From Nonomuraea indica (GTDB lineage: Bacteria; Actinomycetota; Actinomycetes; Streptosporangiales; Streptosporangiaceae): a DNA stretch of 64,000 bases. The notes below the pieces were generated by a model that worked only from the letters and a program-made list of their open reading frames with translations, searched no databases and was not told where the DNA came from. The stretch lies in the NCBI RefSeq assembly GCF_002850745.1, contig NZ_KZ559468.1:663119-727118 (forward strand). Reading direction: 5' to 3'. Shown piece after piece: positions 33,343-41,295 of this stretch; position 1 is the first letter of the stretch; every line of letters starts with the position of its first letter. The translations under genes were made by a program, and so were the position numbers.

Positions 33343-34173
33343 ATGAACATCCCTGTCTGGGTCAACGGGGAGCTGCTCGACCCCCGGCAGGCCGTGGTCT
33401 CGGTGTTCGACCACGGGCTGATGGTCGGCGACGGCGTGTTCGAGACCGTGAAGATCGTGCACGGCCGCTCGTTCGCGCTCACCCGCCACCTCGACCGGCT
33501 CAAGCTCTCCGCCCAGCGCATGGACCTGCCCGAGCCCGACGTCGACGCCATCGCCGAGGGCGTCGAGAAGCTGCTGGCCGCGGCCCCGGGCTGGCCCCTC
33601 GGCCGCATCCGGATCACCTACACCAGCGGCCCGGGCCCGCTCGGCTCCGACCGCGGCGACCAGGGCACCACCTCCGTCGTGATCGTGGACGAGCAGAAGC
33701 CGTTCCCGGCCACCGCCGCCGTCACCGTCGTCCCCTGGCCGCGCAACGAGCGCGGCGCGCTGGCCGGCGTCAAGAGCACCTCCTACGGCGACAACGCCAA
33801 GGCCCTCGCCTACGCCAAGGCGCGCGGCGGCGGCGAGGCCGTCTTCGGCAACCTGGCCGGCGACCTGTGCGAGGGCACCGGCTCCAACGTGTTCCTCGTG
33901 CGCGACGGGCGGCTGCTCACCCCCACGCTGGCCTCCGGCTGCCTGGCCGGCGTCACGCGGGCGCTGGTGCTGGAGTGGTGCGGCGGCGAGGAGGCCGACG
34001 TGCCCCTGTCGGCCCTGTACGAGGCCGAGGAGGCGTTCCTCACCTCCACCACCCGCGACGTCCAGCCGATCCGGCTCGTCGACGACCGGGCGCTGCCGGT
34101 CGCGCCGGGTCCCGTCACGACCGAGGCGATGCGGGTCTTCGCCGAGCGTTCGGCCGCCGACGTCGACCCCTGA
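33343..34173 (+). CDS. pabC: class IV aminotransferase, probable aminodeoxychorismate lyase
   Basis: A 276-residue PLP fold-type IV enzyme. GDGVFETVKIVHGRSFALTRHLDRL is the N-terminal signature, the PLP Lys is in AGVKSTSYGDNAKAL, and EGTGSNVFLVRDGRLLTPTL binds the phosphate. Its ATG follows the pabB stop with no gap, so cleaving aminodeoxychorismate to p-aminobenzoate and pyruvate is the natural role; a branched-chain aminotransferase cannot be excluded from motifs alone. Confidence 0.88.
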   Translation: MNIPVWVNGELLDPRQAVVSVFDHGLMVGDGVFETVKIVHGRSFALTRHLDRLKLSAQRMDLPEPDVDAIAEGVEKLLAAAPGWPLGRIRITYTSGPGPLGSDRGDQGTTSVVIVDEQKPFPATAAVTVVPWPRNERGALAGVKSTSYGDNAKALAYAKARGGGEAVFGNLAGDLCEGTGSNVFLVRDGRLLTPTLASGCLAGVTRALVLEWCGGEEADVPLSALYEAEEAFLTSTTRDVQPIRLVDDRALPVAPGPVTTEAMRVFAERSAADVDP

Positions 34174-34215
34174 GCGCGTTCCGGTTCCGTACGTTCCGTG
34201 TGAGATGAGGTCGGG

Positions 34216-36051
34216 TTGGCCACTGGCGTGCTCCGGAGAGGAGACCCGGAGCGGTTAGGCGTGCACCGGGTCGTGGGCAGGCTCGGGCAGGGCGGCCAGG
34301 GGATCGTCTACCTGGGCGAGACGCCCACCGGCGAACGGGTCGCCATCAAGGTCATGACGGGCGCCATCGACCGTTCCTTCGAACGCGAGCTGGCCGCCGC
34401 CCGCCAGGTGGACGAGTTCTGCACGGCCCGGGTGATCAGCGCCGACCTCGACCACGACCCGCCGTACGTGGTGAGCGAGTTCATCGACGGCCCGCCGCTG
34501 GCGGCGGTCGCCCCGCTGGGCGGGGCGACGCTGACGCGGCTGGCCATCGGCACGGCGACCGCGCTCACCGCCATCCACCGCGCCGGGGTGGTGCACCGCG
34601 ACTTCAAGCCCGGCAACGTGCTGATGGGGCCCGACGGCCCGCGCGTCATCGACTTCGGCATCGCCCGGCTCGCCGACGTCACCACCAGGAGCGGCCTGAC
34701 CGGCACGCCCCCGTACATGGCGCCCGAGCAGTTCGGCGACGAGCCGTCCGGCCCGCCGGCCGACGTGTTCGCCTGGGGATCGACGATGGTGTTCGCCGCG
34801 ACCGGGCGGCCCCCGTTCGGCGGCGACACGATCGGGGCGATCATCCACCGGATCATCAACCGGGAGCCCGACCTCGGCGAGCTGCCGGGGCCGCTGCGCG
34901 ACGTCGTCGCGCGCTGCCTGGCCAAGGACCCGGCGGCCCGGCCGACGGCCCGTGACGTGCTGCTCGACCTGCTCGGCGAGGAACGGCCCGCCGGCGACGC
35001 CCGAGTCCCCGCCCCGGCCGCCGTGCCGGGCGGGGACGTCGAGCCGGGCCGTACCGCGTGGCGGCGTACCGCTCCCGGCGGCACCGCGCCGGACCACGCC
35101 GGGCGGGGCCGTGGCGGGCGGGACGGCGGCCGGCCGGACGGCGGGGGCGCCGGACCGTGGGCCGCGGAGCCGCACGACGGGCCCGCGACGTGGCGCGTGT
35201 CCCGCCGGCGGCTGCTGATCGGCGGCGCCACGGCGACCCTCGCGGCGGCGGCCGGCGGCCTGCTCTGGCAGTCGGCCACCCGGACGTCGGCCACCTCCAC
35301 CGGCCCCCGCTCCTCCGGAGCGCCCGTCACGGCGCGGCCCGCCACCGGGGCGCCCGGCACCGCGACGCCCGGCGCGAGCCGGACGCCGGAGGGCACGACG
35401 TCACCTCCCGCCGCCGAGCGGCTGGCACTCATGTCGGCGATCCAGACCGCCCTCGCCGCGACGCCGATGGCCGACCTCGACTACGAGGGCGGCCTCGACC
35501 AGAGCGAGTTCAACGCCGAGGCCACCGGCCGGCTCGCCTACGACGCGAGCACGCCGGCGGCCGATTCTGCCGTGAACTTCGAGCTGTCCATCAGCGCTCC
35601 CCGCATCAGCGGCCGGCAGGGCGAGGTCACCGTGATCCAGCACGGCGAGGACCTCGGCTGCTACCAGCGGGGCAGGAAGGTCGGCGCGCAGGCGAGCGAG
35701 CTCCTCGACCACGCCGGGCACATCGCCCTCATGGCGTCGGTGGCGACGCTCACCGAGCTCGTCGCGCTGACCCGGGTGCCGCGCCGCTCGCAGCGGACCT
35801 ACAGCGGGTCGCTGCGGGCCACCGAGAGCCACCAGGCGATGCGCGACGAGCTCATGAAGATCGCGGGCGGGTGGACGGAGGAGGAGCTCGCCAGGACCAC
35901 GCTCGTCTGGAAGACGGAGCTCGACCCCGAGGACCGGCCGACGATGTTCCTGCTGAGCTGGAAGTACCCCATCGAGGGCACCGTGCTGACCTCGACCTGG
36001 CAGACCCGCTACCGGGACTGGCGCGACGGCGCGATCTCCGCCCCCCGGTAG
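34216..36051 (+). CDS. membrane Ser/Thr protein kinase
   Basis: A 611-residue transmembrane kinase. The N-terminal kinase domain (about 15-265) has the glycine loop GRLGQGGQGIVY, VAIKVM (ATP Lys), HRDFKPGNVL (catalytic loop), DFGIARL and TPPYMAPEQF. A Gly/Pro-rich linker precedes one TM helix (about 333-352, after a stretch of arginines). The exterior part (about 375-611) is a Thr/Ala-rich stalk plus an unrecognised beta-rich domain, not PASTA, which may sense an envelope ligand or lipid as LppX/LprG-like folds do. The TTG start has GAGG upstream. Confidence 0.88.
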   Translation: MATGVLRRGDPERLGVHRVVGRLGQGGQGIVYLGETPTGERVAIKVMTGAIDRSFERELAAARQVDEFCTARVISADLDHDPPYVVSEFIDGPPLAAVAPLGGATLTRLAIGTATALTAIHRAGVVHRDFKPGNVLMGPDGPRVIDFGIARLADVTTRSGLTGTPPYMAPEQFGDEPSGPPADVFAWGSTMVFAATGRPPFGGDTIGAIIHRIINREPDLGELPGPLRDVVARCLAKDPAARPTARDVLLDLLGEERPAGDARVPAPAAVPGGDVEPGRTAWRRTAPGGTAPDHAGRGRGGRDGGRPDGGGAGPWAAEPHDGPATWRVSRRRLLIGGATATLAAAAGGLLWQSATRTSATSTGPRSSGAPVTARPATGAPGTATPGASRTPEGTTSPPAAERLALMSAIQTALAATPMADLDYEGGLDQSEFNAEATGRLAYDASTPAADSAVNFELSISAPRISGRQGEVTVIQHGEDLGCYQRGRKVGAQASELLDHAGHIALMASVATLTELVALTRVPRRSQRTYSGSLRATESHQAMRDELMKIAGGWTEEELARTTLVWKTELDPEDRPTMFLLSWKYPIEGTVLTSTWQTRYRDWRDGAISAPR

Positions 36052-36063
36052 CCGGTCGGCCCC

Positions 36064-37455
36064 TCAGTAGGCCCGCTGCGTCTGCACGTTGAACTCGTCC
36101 ATCTCGACCTGCTTGGCGGGGTCCGTCAGCGGGTCGTCGATGGCGATGACGTCCAGGCCCTTCCGGATGTCGCTGGAGTAGATGTAGCCGTTGTAGTAGT
36201 ACGCCGACCAGGACCCGGCGATGCCCTCCCGCTCGAACGGCCCGCGCTCGAAGTAGCCGATCTCCTTCGGCGCCGACGAGTCGGTGAAGTCCCAGACCGA
36301 CACGCCGCCCTGGTACCACGCCTGGACCATGACGTCCTTGCCCTCGACGGGGATCAGAGAGCCGTTGTGGGCGACGCAGTTCTCGCTCTGCTCCTGTTCG
36401 CGGGAGATCTTGAAGTAGCCGCGGCGCTCCAGCTTGCCGTCCACGATGTCGTAGATCGCGTTGGCGCCCTTGGTGGCGGGCGTCCGGGTGTCGCAGGTCG
36501 GCATCATGCCGCCGCCCAGCTCGTCGCCGAAGACCACCTTCGTGGCGTCGTTGTTGAACGTCGCCGAGTGCCAGATCTGGAAGTTCTCCTCGTCGCGGAT
36601 CTGCTGCAGGACCTTGGGCTTGACCGGGTCGGTGATGTCGAGCAGCACGCCGTCCCCGAAGCAGGCGGCGGCGGCGAGGTTCTTCTCCGGGTAGGCGGTG
36701 ATGTCGTGGCAGCCGCCGGTGTTCTTCTGCCGGTCGGGGAAGATGTCCGGCTTGGCCACCAGCTTCGCGGACTCGGGGTCCTTCATCGGGATCTCGACGA
36801 CCTGGATGACCTGGTGCGGCGGCGGGCACGTCGCAGAGTCGGGCTCGGGACCGGGGGAGGAGGCGTACACGTACAGGGTGTCGCCCTTGGGCACCATGGT
36901 GTGGGTGTGCGAGCCGCAGTCGGTGCGCACCGCGGAGACGTACTTCGGGCTCTTCTTGTCGCTGATGTCGAAGATGCGCAGCCCTTCCCAGGCCCGCCGG
37001 TCGGAGGTCGAGGAGCACTTCTCGTCGCTGCGCGGCTCGTCGATCGACAGGATCAGCAGGTCGCCGTGGACCGAGACGTCGTTCTGCTGGGCTGGGCAGG
37101 ACACCTGGCTGACCGTCTTGGGCCGGGTCGGGTCGCTGATGTCGTAGATCGTGAATCCGCCGAAGTTGCCGACGAACGCGTAGTCGCCCTGGAAGGCCAG
37201 GTCGGTGTTCCAGTCGTCCTCGCCGTCGAGCGGGGCCGCCCGGGGCACGTTCGTGACGAGCTTGACGTTGTCGCTGGTCTTCACGTCCCCGGAGGCGGCG
37301 GGGCCCGCTGTGCCGCTCGCTGTGCCGCTCGCCGTGCCGCCGGGCGTCGCCGCGGCCCGAGGCGACGACGTCGCCGGTGAGCCGCCGCCTGAGCACGCGG
37401 ACACCAGCAGGAGCGCCGCGCACAACACCGCCCCCCGTACCTTGGCAGAGATCAC
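36064..37455 (-). CDS. LVIVD-repeat lipoprotein
   Basis: A 463-residue surface lipoprotein: signal peptide with lipobox LVSAC (Cys21), then a Thr/Ala/Gly spacer (about 25-60) and repeated beta-propeller-like blades (LVIVD motifs such as GGFTIYDISDPTRPK, GLRIFDISDKKSP, GVLLDITDPVKPK, GGVSVWDFTDSSAPK). Several Cys and His (DCGSHTHTM, GGCHDITAY, WHSATF) may bind metal. Function unknown. Divergent from a DUF305 lipoprotein with a 29-bp gap, a recurring neighbour in actinobacteria. GTG start with AGAGAGG upstream. Confidence 0.85.
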   Translation of the reverse strand: MISAKVRGAVLCAALLLVSACSGGGSPATSSPRAAATPGGTASGTASGTAGPAASGDVKTSDNVKLVTNVPRAAPLDGEDDWNTDLAFQGDYAFVGNFGGFTIYDISDPTRPKTVSQVSCPAQQNDVSVHGDLLILSIDEPRSDEKCSSTSDRRAWEGLRIFDISDKKSPKYVSAVRTDCGSHTHTMVPKGDTLYVYASSPGPEPDSATCPPPHQVIQVVEIPMKDPESAKLVAKPDIFPDRQKNTGGCHDITAYPEKNLAAAACFGDGVLLDITDPVKPKVLQQIRDEENFQIWHSATFNNDATKVVFGDELGGGMMPTCDTRTPATKGANAIYDIVDGKLERRGYFKISREQEQSENCVAHNGSLIPVEGKDVMVQAWYQGGVSVWDFTDSSAPKEIGYFERGPFEREGIAGSWSAYYYNGYIYSSDIRKGLDVIAIDDPLTDPAKQVEMDEFNVQTQRAY

Positions 37456-37484
37456 GCGCGCACCTCTCTTCTCGTGGGCTCAGT

Positions 37485-38144
37485 ATGGAAGCTATGCCAG
37501 TACGATCCCGGTCGTGCACGTTCTTTGTCACAGTTGTGGCGTCTTTCGTGCTGGCCGGTTGTGCCCAGAAGGCCGAGGTGCCGTCGCCGGTCTCGGGTGA
37601 CAATCCGGTGATCGTCCCCGACGGGCCCGGCGCCCCGGCACGTACGGCGACGCCCGGGGAGCGCATCGGGCGGCCGTCACCCGAGCCGGCGGCGGCCGAC
37701 GTCCGCTTCGCCGAGGGCATGATCCCGCACCACCGCCAGGCCCTGGAGATGACCGGACTGGTCGCCGGGCGGACGACCTCGCCGGTGATCAGGAGGTTCG
37801 CCGAGCAGATCGCGGTGGCGCAGCGGCCCGAGATCACAATGATGTCGTCGTGGCTGTCGGCCGTGGGGCGCGCGGCGCCCGGCGGCCACGAGCACGGCCC
37901 CGGCGGCTACGGGATGGCCACGCCGGAGGAGATGAACACGTTGCGCGCGGCGCGCGACGTGGCGTTCGACCGGCGCTTCCTCACCCTCATGATCAGGCAT
38001 CACGAGGGCGCGCTGAAGATGGCCCAGGAGCAGCTCGCCGCCGGCCGGGACGAGTCCATGCGCCGCATGGCGCGCGACGTCTACGCCGGGCAGAGCATCG
38101 AGATCGCCCGGATGCGCCGGGCGCTGGAGAGGATCCCGGGCTGA
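37485..38144 (+). CDS. DUF305 lipoprotein
   Basis: A 219-residue protein with a lipoprotein signal (VLAGC, near residue 23) and a duplicated DUF305 core: FAEGMIPHHRQALEM and FLTLMIRHHEGALKMAQEQ. The paired His/Met/Glu motifs are typical of ferritin-like metal-binding bundles and of copper-associated proteins. Function in metal handling is inferred. ATG at 37485 or 37494. The short 29-bp gap to the LVIVD gene implies overlapping divergent promoters. Confidence 0.85.
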   Translation: MEAMPVRSRSCTFFVTVVASFVLAGCAQKAEVPSPVSGDNPVIVPDGPGAPARTATPGERIGRPSPEPAAADVRFAEGMIPHHRQALEMTGLVAGRTTSPVIRRFAEQIAVAQRPEITMMSSWLSAVGRAAPGGHEHGPGGYGMATPEEMNTLRAARDVAFDRRFLTLMIRHHEGALKMAQEQLAAGRDESMRRMARDVYAGQSIEIARMRRALERIPG

Positions 38145-38169
38145 CGGGAGCCGGAGGACCGAGCGGCCG

Positions 38170-38226
38170 CGGCCGTCAGGAGGGCCACAGCATGACGGCC
38201 ACGGCCGTCAGGAGGGCCAGAGCATG
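38170..38226. repeat. duplicated 3' end of ssgB
   Basis: A 25-base segment at 38170-38194 is repeated with one change at 38202-38226. It contains the M-L-W-P-S-stop codons of ssgB on the minus strand, so the gene's last codons were tandemly duplicated just beyond its stop. Confidence 0.82.
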
Positions 38227-38624
38227 TTGGTCAGCTCGGCGTCGAGGTCCATGAAGTCGGTCTCCCGCCCGGCGGGCACCTTCTCGTACGTCCGGTGGAG
38301 GAACTCGGTGAGCGGGGCCAGCGGCACCTCGAACAGCGCCTGACCGAACGGGGACGTCAGGCTGATGTGCAGTGTGCGCTCGCCGTCGGCGCGCGCCGGC
38401 CATACCTGGACGTCGCCGTCGCCGACGCGCCGCACGATGCCCACGGTCAGGAGCTCGCGGGCGAAGATCCACTCGACCGGCTCGTCGTTCCCCACGTGGA
38501 AGGCCATGCGGATGGCGTACGGGTCGTCGGCCGTGTAGCTCAGTCCGGCGAGCAGGGGGACGGTCGTTCGGTCGGGGACCACAAGCCGAAGGCCAAGCTC
38601 GGCGGAGACGGTGGTGCTGTTCAT
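38208..38624 (-). CDS. ssgB: SsgA-family sporulation/cell-division regulator (SsgB-like)
   Basis: A 138-residue protein of the SALP family, restricted to sporulating actinobacteria. It carries VSAELGLRLVVP, DDPYAIRMAFHVG, PVEWIFARELLTVGI, DVQVWPARADGERTLHISLTSPFGQALFE and the C-terminal DLDAELTNML typical of SsgB, the member that positions FtsZ at sporulation septa. The ATG at 38624 follows an AT-rich upstream segment (38625-38645). The family is certain; choosing SsgB over other SALPs rests on the overall pattern and length. Confidence 0.88.
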   Translation of the reverse strand: MNSTTVSAELGLRLVVPDRTTVPLLAGLSYTADDPYAIRMAFHVGNDEPVEWIFARELLTVGIVRRVGDGDVQVWPARADGERTLHISLTSPFGQALFEVPLAPLTEFLHRTYEKVPAGRETDFMDLDAELTNMLWPS

Positions 38625-39056
38625 CGTCAGCCAAACCTTTTTTGTCGTAGGTCCCCTCTTCGGGGCTTTCGCTGCTCGGTGCGGGCTTCGTCCTGAGCTA
38701 TGACGCGGAACGAAGAAACCTGTAGGAAAGATTCCGCCCTCGGGGCCTTCTGTAACACACATCACAGCTGGACATTCGGGCATCTATCTGGTCAAACGGG
38801 GATCAATTGGGTCGTATTTGCGAGGGTTTTGCGTGCTCCGGAACCGATCCCGGGGGAGGCCGCCATGAACGTTTCTGGAGAAAGGATCACGATCGGCCCC
38901 TTCCGGAACACGACGATGGTATGCCACCGACCCGTCATGCCGACGGGCAACCACATCCATTCCCCCGAATCCTTCCTCCGACGCCGCTCGCTTCGCCAGT
39001 AGGTGCCAGAGTGCGGTATGGTTTTCCCGTCGGCGCCGCAAGGGGCCGCACAGGGC
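38625..39056. other. ssgB upstream region / tRNA leader
   Basis: A 432-bp region unusually AT-rich for this genome in parts (38630-38645, 38745-38815). It should hold the divergent promoters of ssgB and tRNA-Val. One short frame with a good ribosome site is listed separately; nothing else was recognised. Confidence 0.5.
38865..39002 (+). CDS. possible small protein of 45 residues
   Basis: An ATG at 38865 is preceded by GGGGGAGG at good spacing and opens a frame MNVSGERITIGPFRNTTMVC... rich in His, Arg and Pro, ending SLRQ at 39002. There is no known family and no membrane segment. The strong ribosome site is the only support. It stops 54 bases before the tRNA. Confidence 0.3.
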   Translation: MNVSGERITIGPFRNTTMVCHRPVMPTGNHIHSPESFLRRRSLRQ

Positions 39057-39131
39057 GGGCGATTAGCTCAGCGGGAGAGCGCTTCGTTCACACCGAAGAG
39101 GTCACTGGTTCGATCCCAGTATCGCCCACCA
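39057..39131 (+). tRNA. tRNA-Val (CAC)
   Basis: Acceptor GGGCGAT/ATCGCCC, D-arm TTAGCTCAGCGGGAGAGC, anticodon stem CTTCG/CGAAG with loop TTCACAC (CAC), T-loop TTCGATC, encoded CCA. Apart from the anticodon arm it differs from tRNA-Val(GAC) at 26823 in one acceptor pair and one T-loop base. Confidence 0.97.
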
Positions 39132-39143
39132 GAGTATGCAGGT

Positions 39144-39180
39144 CACGAAGGGCTCCGGAGCTGATCCGGGGCCCTTCGTG
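39144..39180 (+). terminator. tRNA-Val terminator
   Basis: A 15-bp stem, CACGAAGGGCTCCGG pairing with its complement (one G-U pair), 7-base loop, 13 bases after the tRNA end. Strong intrinsic hairpin without a T-tract. Confidence 0.87.
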
Positions 39181-39254
39181 CATGTCCGGGCCCCGACGGT
39201 GCGAGCGCGAGCAGAGCCGCGGGCGGGTGCGGTCCACGGTGCGGCGCAGCCTCG

Positions 39255-40271
39255 TCAGGGGCGGGCGGTGGAGGCTCGGGCGACCAGCGTGGGGGCCAGG
39301 CGCTCGGACTCGACAGCCTCTCCCGCGAGGAGCCGGGTCAGTGACATGAGGGCCCTGCGTCCCATCTCGCGGGTGGGCACGGTGACGCTCGTCAGCGGGA
39401 TCGGCAGCTCCGCGGCCAGGGGCGTGTCGTTGTATCCCATGATCGACAGGTCGGTGCCCACCGTCAGGCCATGGTCGCGTGCGGCGCCCATGGCGCCGAT
39501 GGCCGCGAAGTCGTTCACCGCGAAGATGGCCGTCGGCCGGTCCGGCCTCGACAGGAGCTTCTCGGCGGCGGCGCGCCCGCCGGCCGTGTCGAACGGCGAG
39601 TGCAGCACCAGCGGCGCCGCGAGGCCGCGGTCGCGGTAGTAGCCGACGAACCCGGCGGTGCGGTCGGTCCCGGTGCTGGCGTACGGCTCCCCGGCGATGA
39701 CCGCGACGTCGACGTGCCCCAGTCCGTGCAGGTGCTCGGCGGCCAGCCGCCCGCCGGTCACGTCGTCGGCCGTCACCGAGGGATGGTCGCCGGCGCGCCG
39801 GTTGACCAGGACGAACTTCCCGCCGTCCGCGGCCAGCTCGTCGAGGAAGCCGCTGTCGAGGCTGGCGTCACCGAAGATCAGCCCGTCGACCCGCCTGGCG
39901 AGCATCATCCTGGTGCGCAGTCGCCGCGTCTGCTCGTCGTCGCGGCTGTTGGCGGTGATGGTGGTGAGGCCGAGCTCGCCCGCGGCCTCGTCGATGCCCT
40001 CGTAGATCATCGCCAGCACGAGGTCGGACAACCGCGGCACGAGAACGCCCACGAGCCTGCTTCGCCCGGTCCGCAGCCCGCTCCCGTGGGGATCGGGCTG
40101 GTACCCCAGCTCCTCCGCAAGGCGGCGGATGCGCGCGGCGGTGTCACCGGACGCAGCCCGCACGCCGTCGCCGGTGCGCCCGTTGAGGACCCTGGACACC
40201 GTCGAGACATGCAGGCCGAGCTGGTCGGCGATGGACCGCAGGGTCACCTGGTGCGCCTTGGGCTGCGCCAC
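39255..40271 (-). CDS. LacI-family transcriptional regulator
   Basis: A 338-residue repressor: HTH VTLRSIADQLGLHVSTVSRVLNG (about 9-31), hinge with GYQPDPHGSGLRTGRS, and a periplasmic-binding-protein-like sensor domain (VGVLVPRLSDLVLAMIYEGIDEAA to TSVTVPTREMGRRALMSL). GTG start. It is divergent from the nitrilase/amidase operon, with two tandem CAAACGTTTG operators between them, so it represses that operon and relieves it on binding a small molecule, perhaps the substrate or a sugar-like part of it. Confidence 0.9.
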   Translation of the reverse strand: MAQPKAHQVTLRSIADQLGLHVSTVSRVLNGRTGDGVRAASGDTAARIRRLAEELGYQPDPHGSGLRTGRSRLVGVLVPRLSDLVLAMIYEGIDEAAGELGLTTITANSRDDEQTRRLRTRMMLARRVDGLIFGDASLDSGFLDELAADGGKFVLVNRRAGDHPSVTADDVTGGRLAAEHLHGLGHVDVAVIAGEPYASTGTDRTAGFVGYYRDRGLAAPLVLHSPFDTAGGRAAAEKLLSRPDRPTAIFAVNDFAAIGAMGAARDHGLTVGTDLSIMGYNDTPLAAELPIPLTSVTVPTREMGRRALMSLTRLLAGEAVESERLAPTLVARASTARP

Positions 40272-40351
40272 GAACGCCTCGCTTTCCGCGGATGGGCCGG
40301 CTCCTACGGTACGACCTCTTGACGTCGTCCCGATACGGCGTCCATGCTATC

Positions 40352-40375
40352 CCAAACGTTTGGCCCAAACGTTTG
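40352..40375. promoter_or_regulatory. two tandem LacI operators
   Basis: Palindromes CCAAACGTTTGG (40352-40363) and CAAACGTTTG (40366-40375), centres 13 bp apart, lie 20 bases upstream of the nitrilase ATG. The central CpG palindrome is typical of LacI/GalR sites. Close spacing would place two dimers on neighbouring turns. Confidence 0.88.
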
Positions 40376-40395
40376 CGCAACACAAGGAGCGTGAC

Positions 40396-41295
40396 ATGAC
40401 CGACGCAGAGAACCATCCGGTCAGCCCGGCACGGGTCGCGGTGATCCAGTTCGACCCCCAGGTCGGCCTGGACAACCGCGCCGCCAACACCGATCGGGCG
40501 CTCGCGCTCGCCGAACGCGCGGCCGACGACGGCGCGACGCTGATCGTCCTGCCTGAACTGTCGGCCACGGGCTACAGCTTCCGCGACCGCGCCGAGGCGT
40601 ACGCGCACGCCGAGGAGGTCCCGGACGGGGCGACGGTGCGCACCTGGGAGTCCTTCGCCCGCGAGCGCGGCGTGCACGTCGTCACCGGCCTGGCCGAGCG
40701 TGAGGGCGTCCGCCTCTTCGACACCGCCGTCCTCGTCGGCCCCGACGGGTACGTGGGCCGCTACCGCAAGACCCACCTGTGGAACCGGGAGAAGCTCTGG
40801 TTCACCCCTGGCGACCTCGGCTTCCCGGTCTTCGACACCCCGATCGGCCGCATCGGCCTGCTCATCTGCTGGGACATCTGGTTCCCCGAGGTGCCGAGGC
40901 TCCTGGCCCAGCAGGGCGCGGACATCATCTGCAGCGTCAACAACTGGGTGTGGACCCCTCCGCCGATCTTCGACGAGACCGGCAGGTGCATGGCCTCGTA
41001 CCTGACCATGACCGCCGCCCACGTCAACAACGTGTTCATCGCCGCCGCCAACCGCGTCGGCACGGACCGGGGCGCCCGTTTCCTCGGTTGCTCGCTCATC
41101 GCCGGGACCAACGGCTGGCCCATCGGCCGGGTGGCGGGCGCGGAGGAGGAGACCATCCTGACGGCCGACATCGACGTCGTCTCCGCGCGCAGCGCACCGA
41201 TATGGAACCAGCTCAACGACCTGATCCGCGACCGGCGCACCGACCTGTACGACCCGTTGCTCGGCTACGGGCTGGGCCACGTGGCGCCGCGCTGA
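40396..41295 (+). CDS. carbon-nitrogen hydrolase (nitrilase superfamily)
   Basis: A 299-residue enzyme with the Glu-Lys-Cys triad: E54 (LPELSATGY), K125 (YRKTHLW) and C158 (LLICWDIWFPEV). The superfamily includes nitrilases, amidases and carbamoylases; the subfamily cannot be fixed by eye, but CWD...FPE favours an amidase or carbamoylase. The ATG has AAGGAG upstream. First gene of a LacI-controlled operon with a membrane protein, an amidase-signature enzyme and a MetX-like hydrolase. It may remove one amide, urea or nitrile group in a stepwise breakdown. Confidence 0.88.
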   Translation: MTDAENHPVSPARVAVIQFDPQVGLDNRAANTDRALALAERAADDGATLIVLPELSATGYSFRDRAEAYAHAEEVPDGATVRTWESFARERGVHVVTGLAEREGVRLFDTAVLVGPDGYVGRYRKTHLWNREKLWFTPGDLGFPVFDTPIGRIGLLICWDIWFPEVPRLLAQQGADIICSVNNWVWTPPPIFDETGRCMASYLTMTAAHVNNVFIAAANRVGTDRGARFLGCSLIAGTNGWPIGRVAGAEEETILTADIDVVSARSAPIWNQLNDLIRDRRTDLYDPLLGYGLGHVAPR

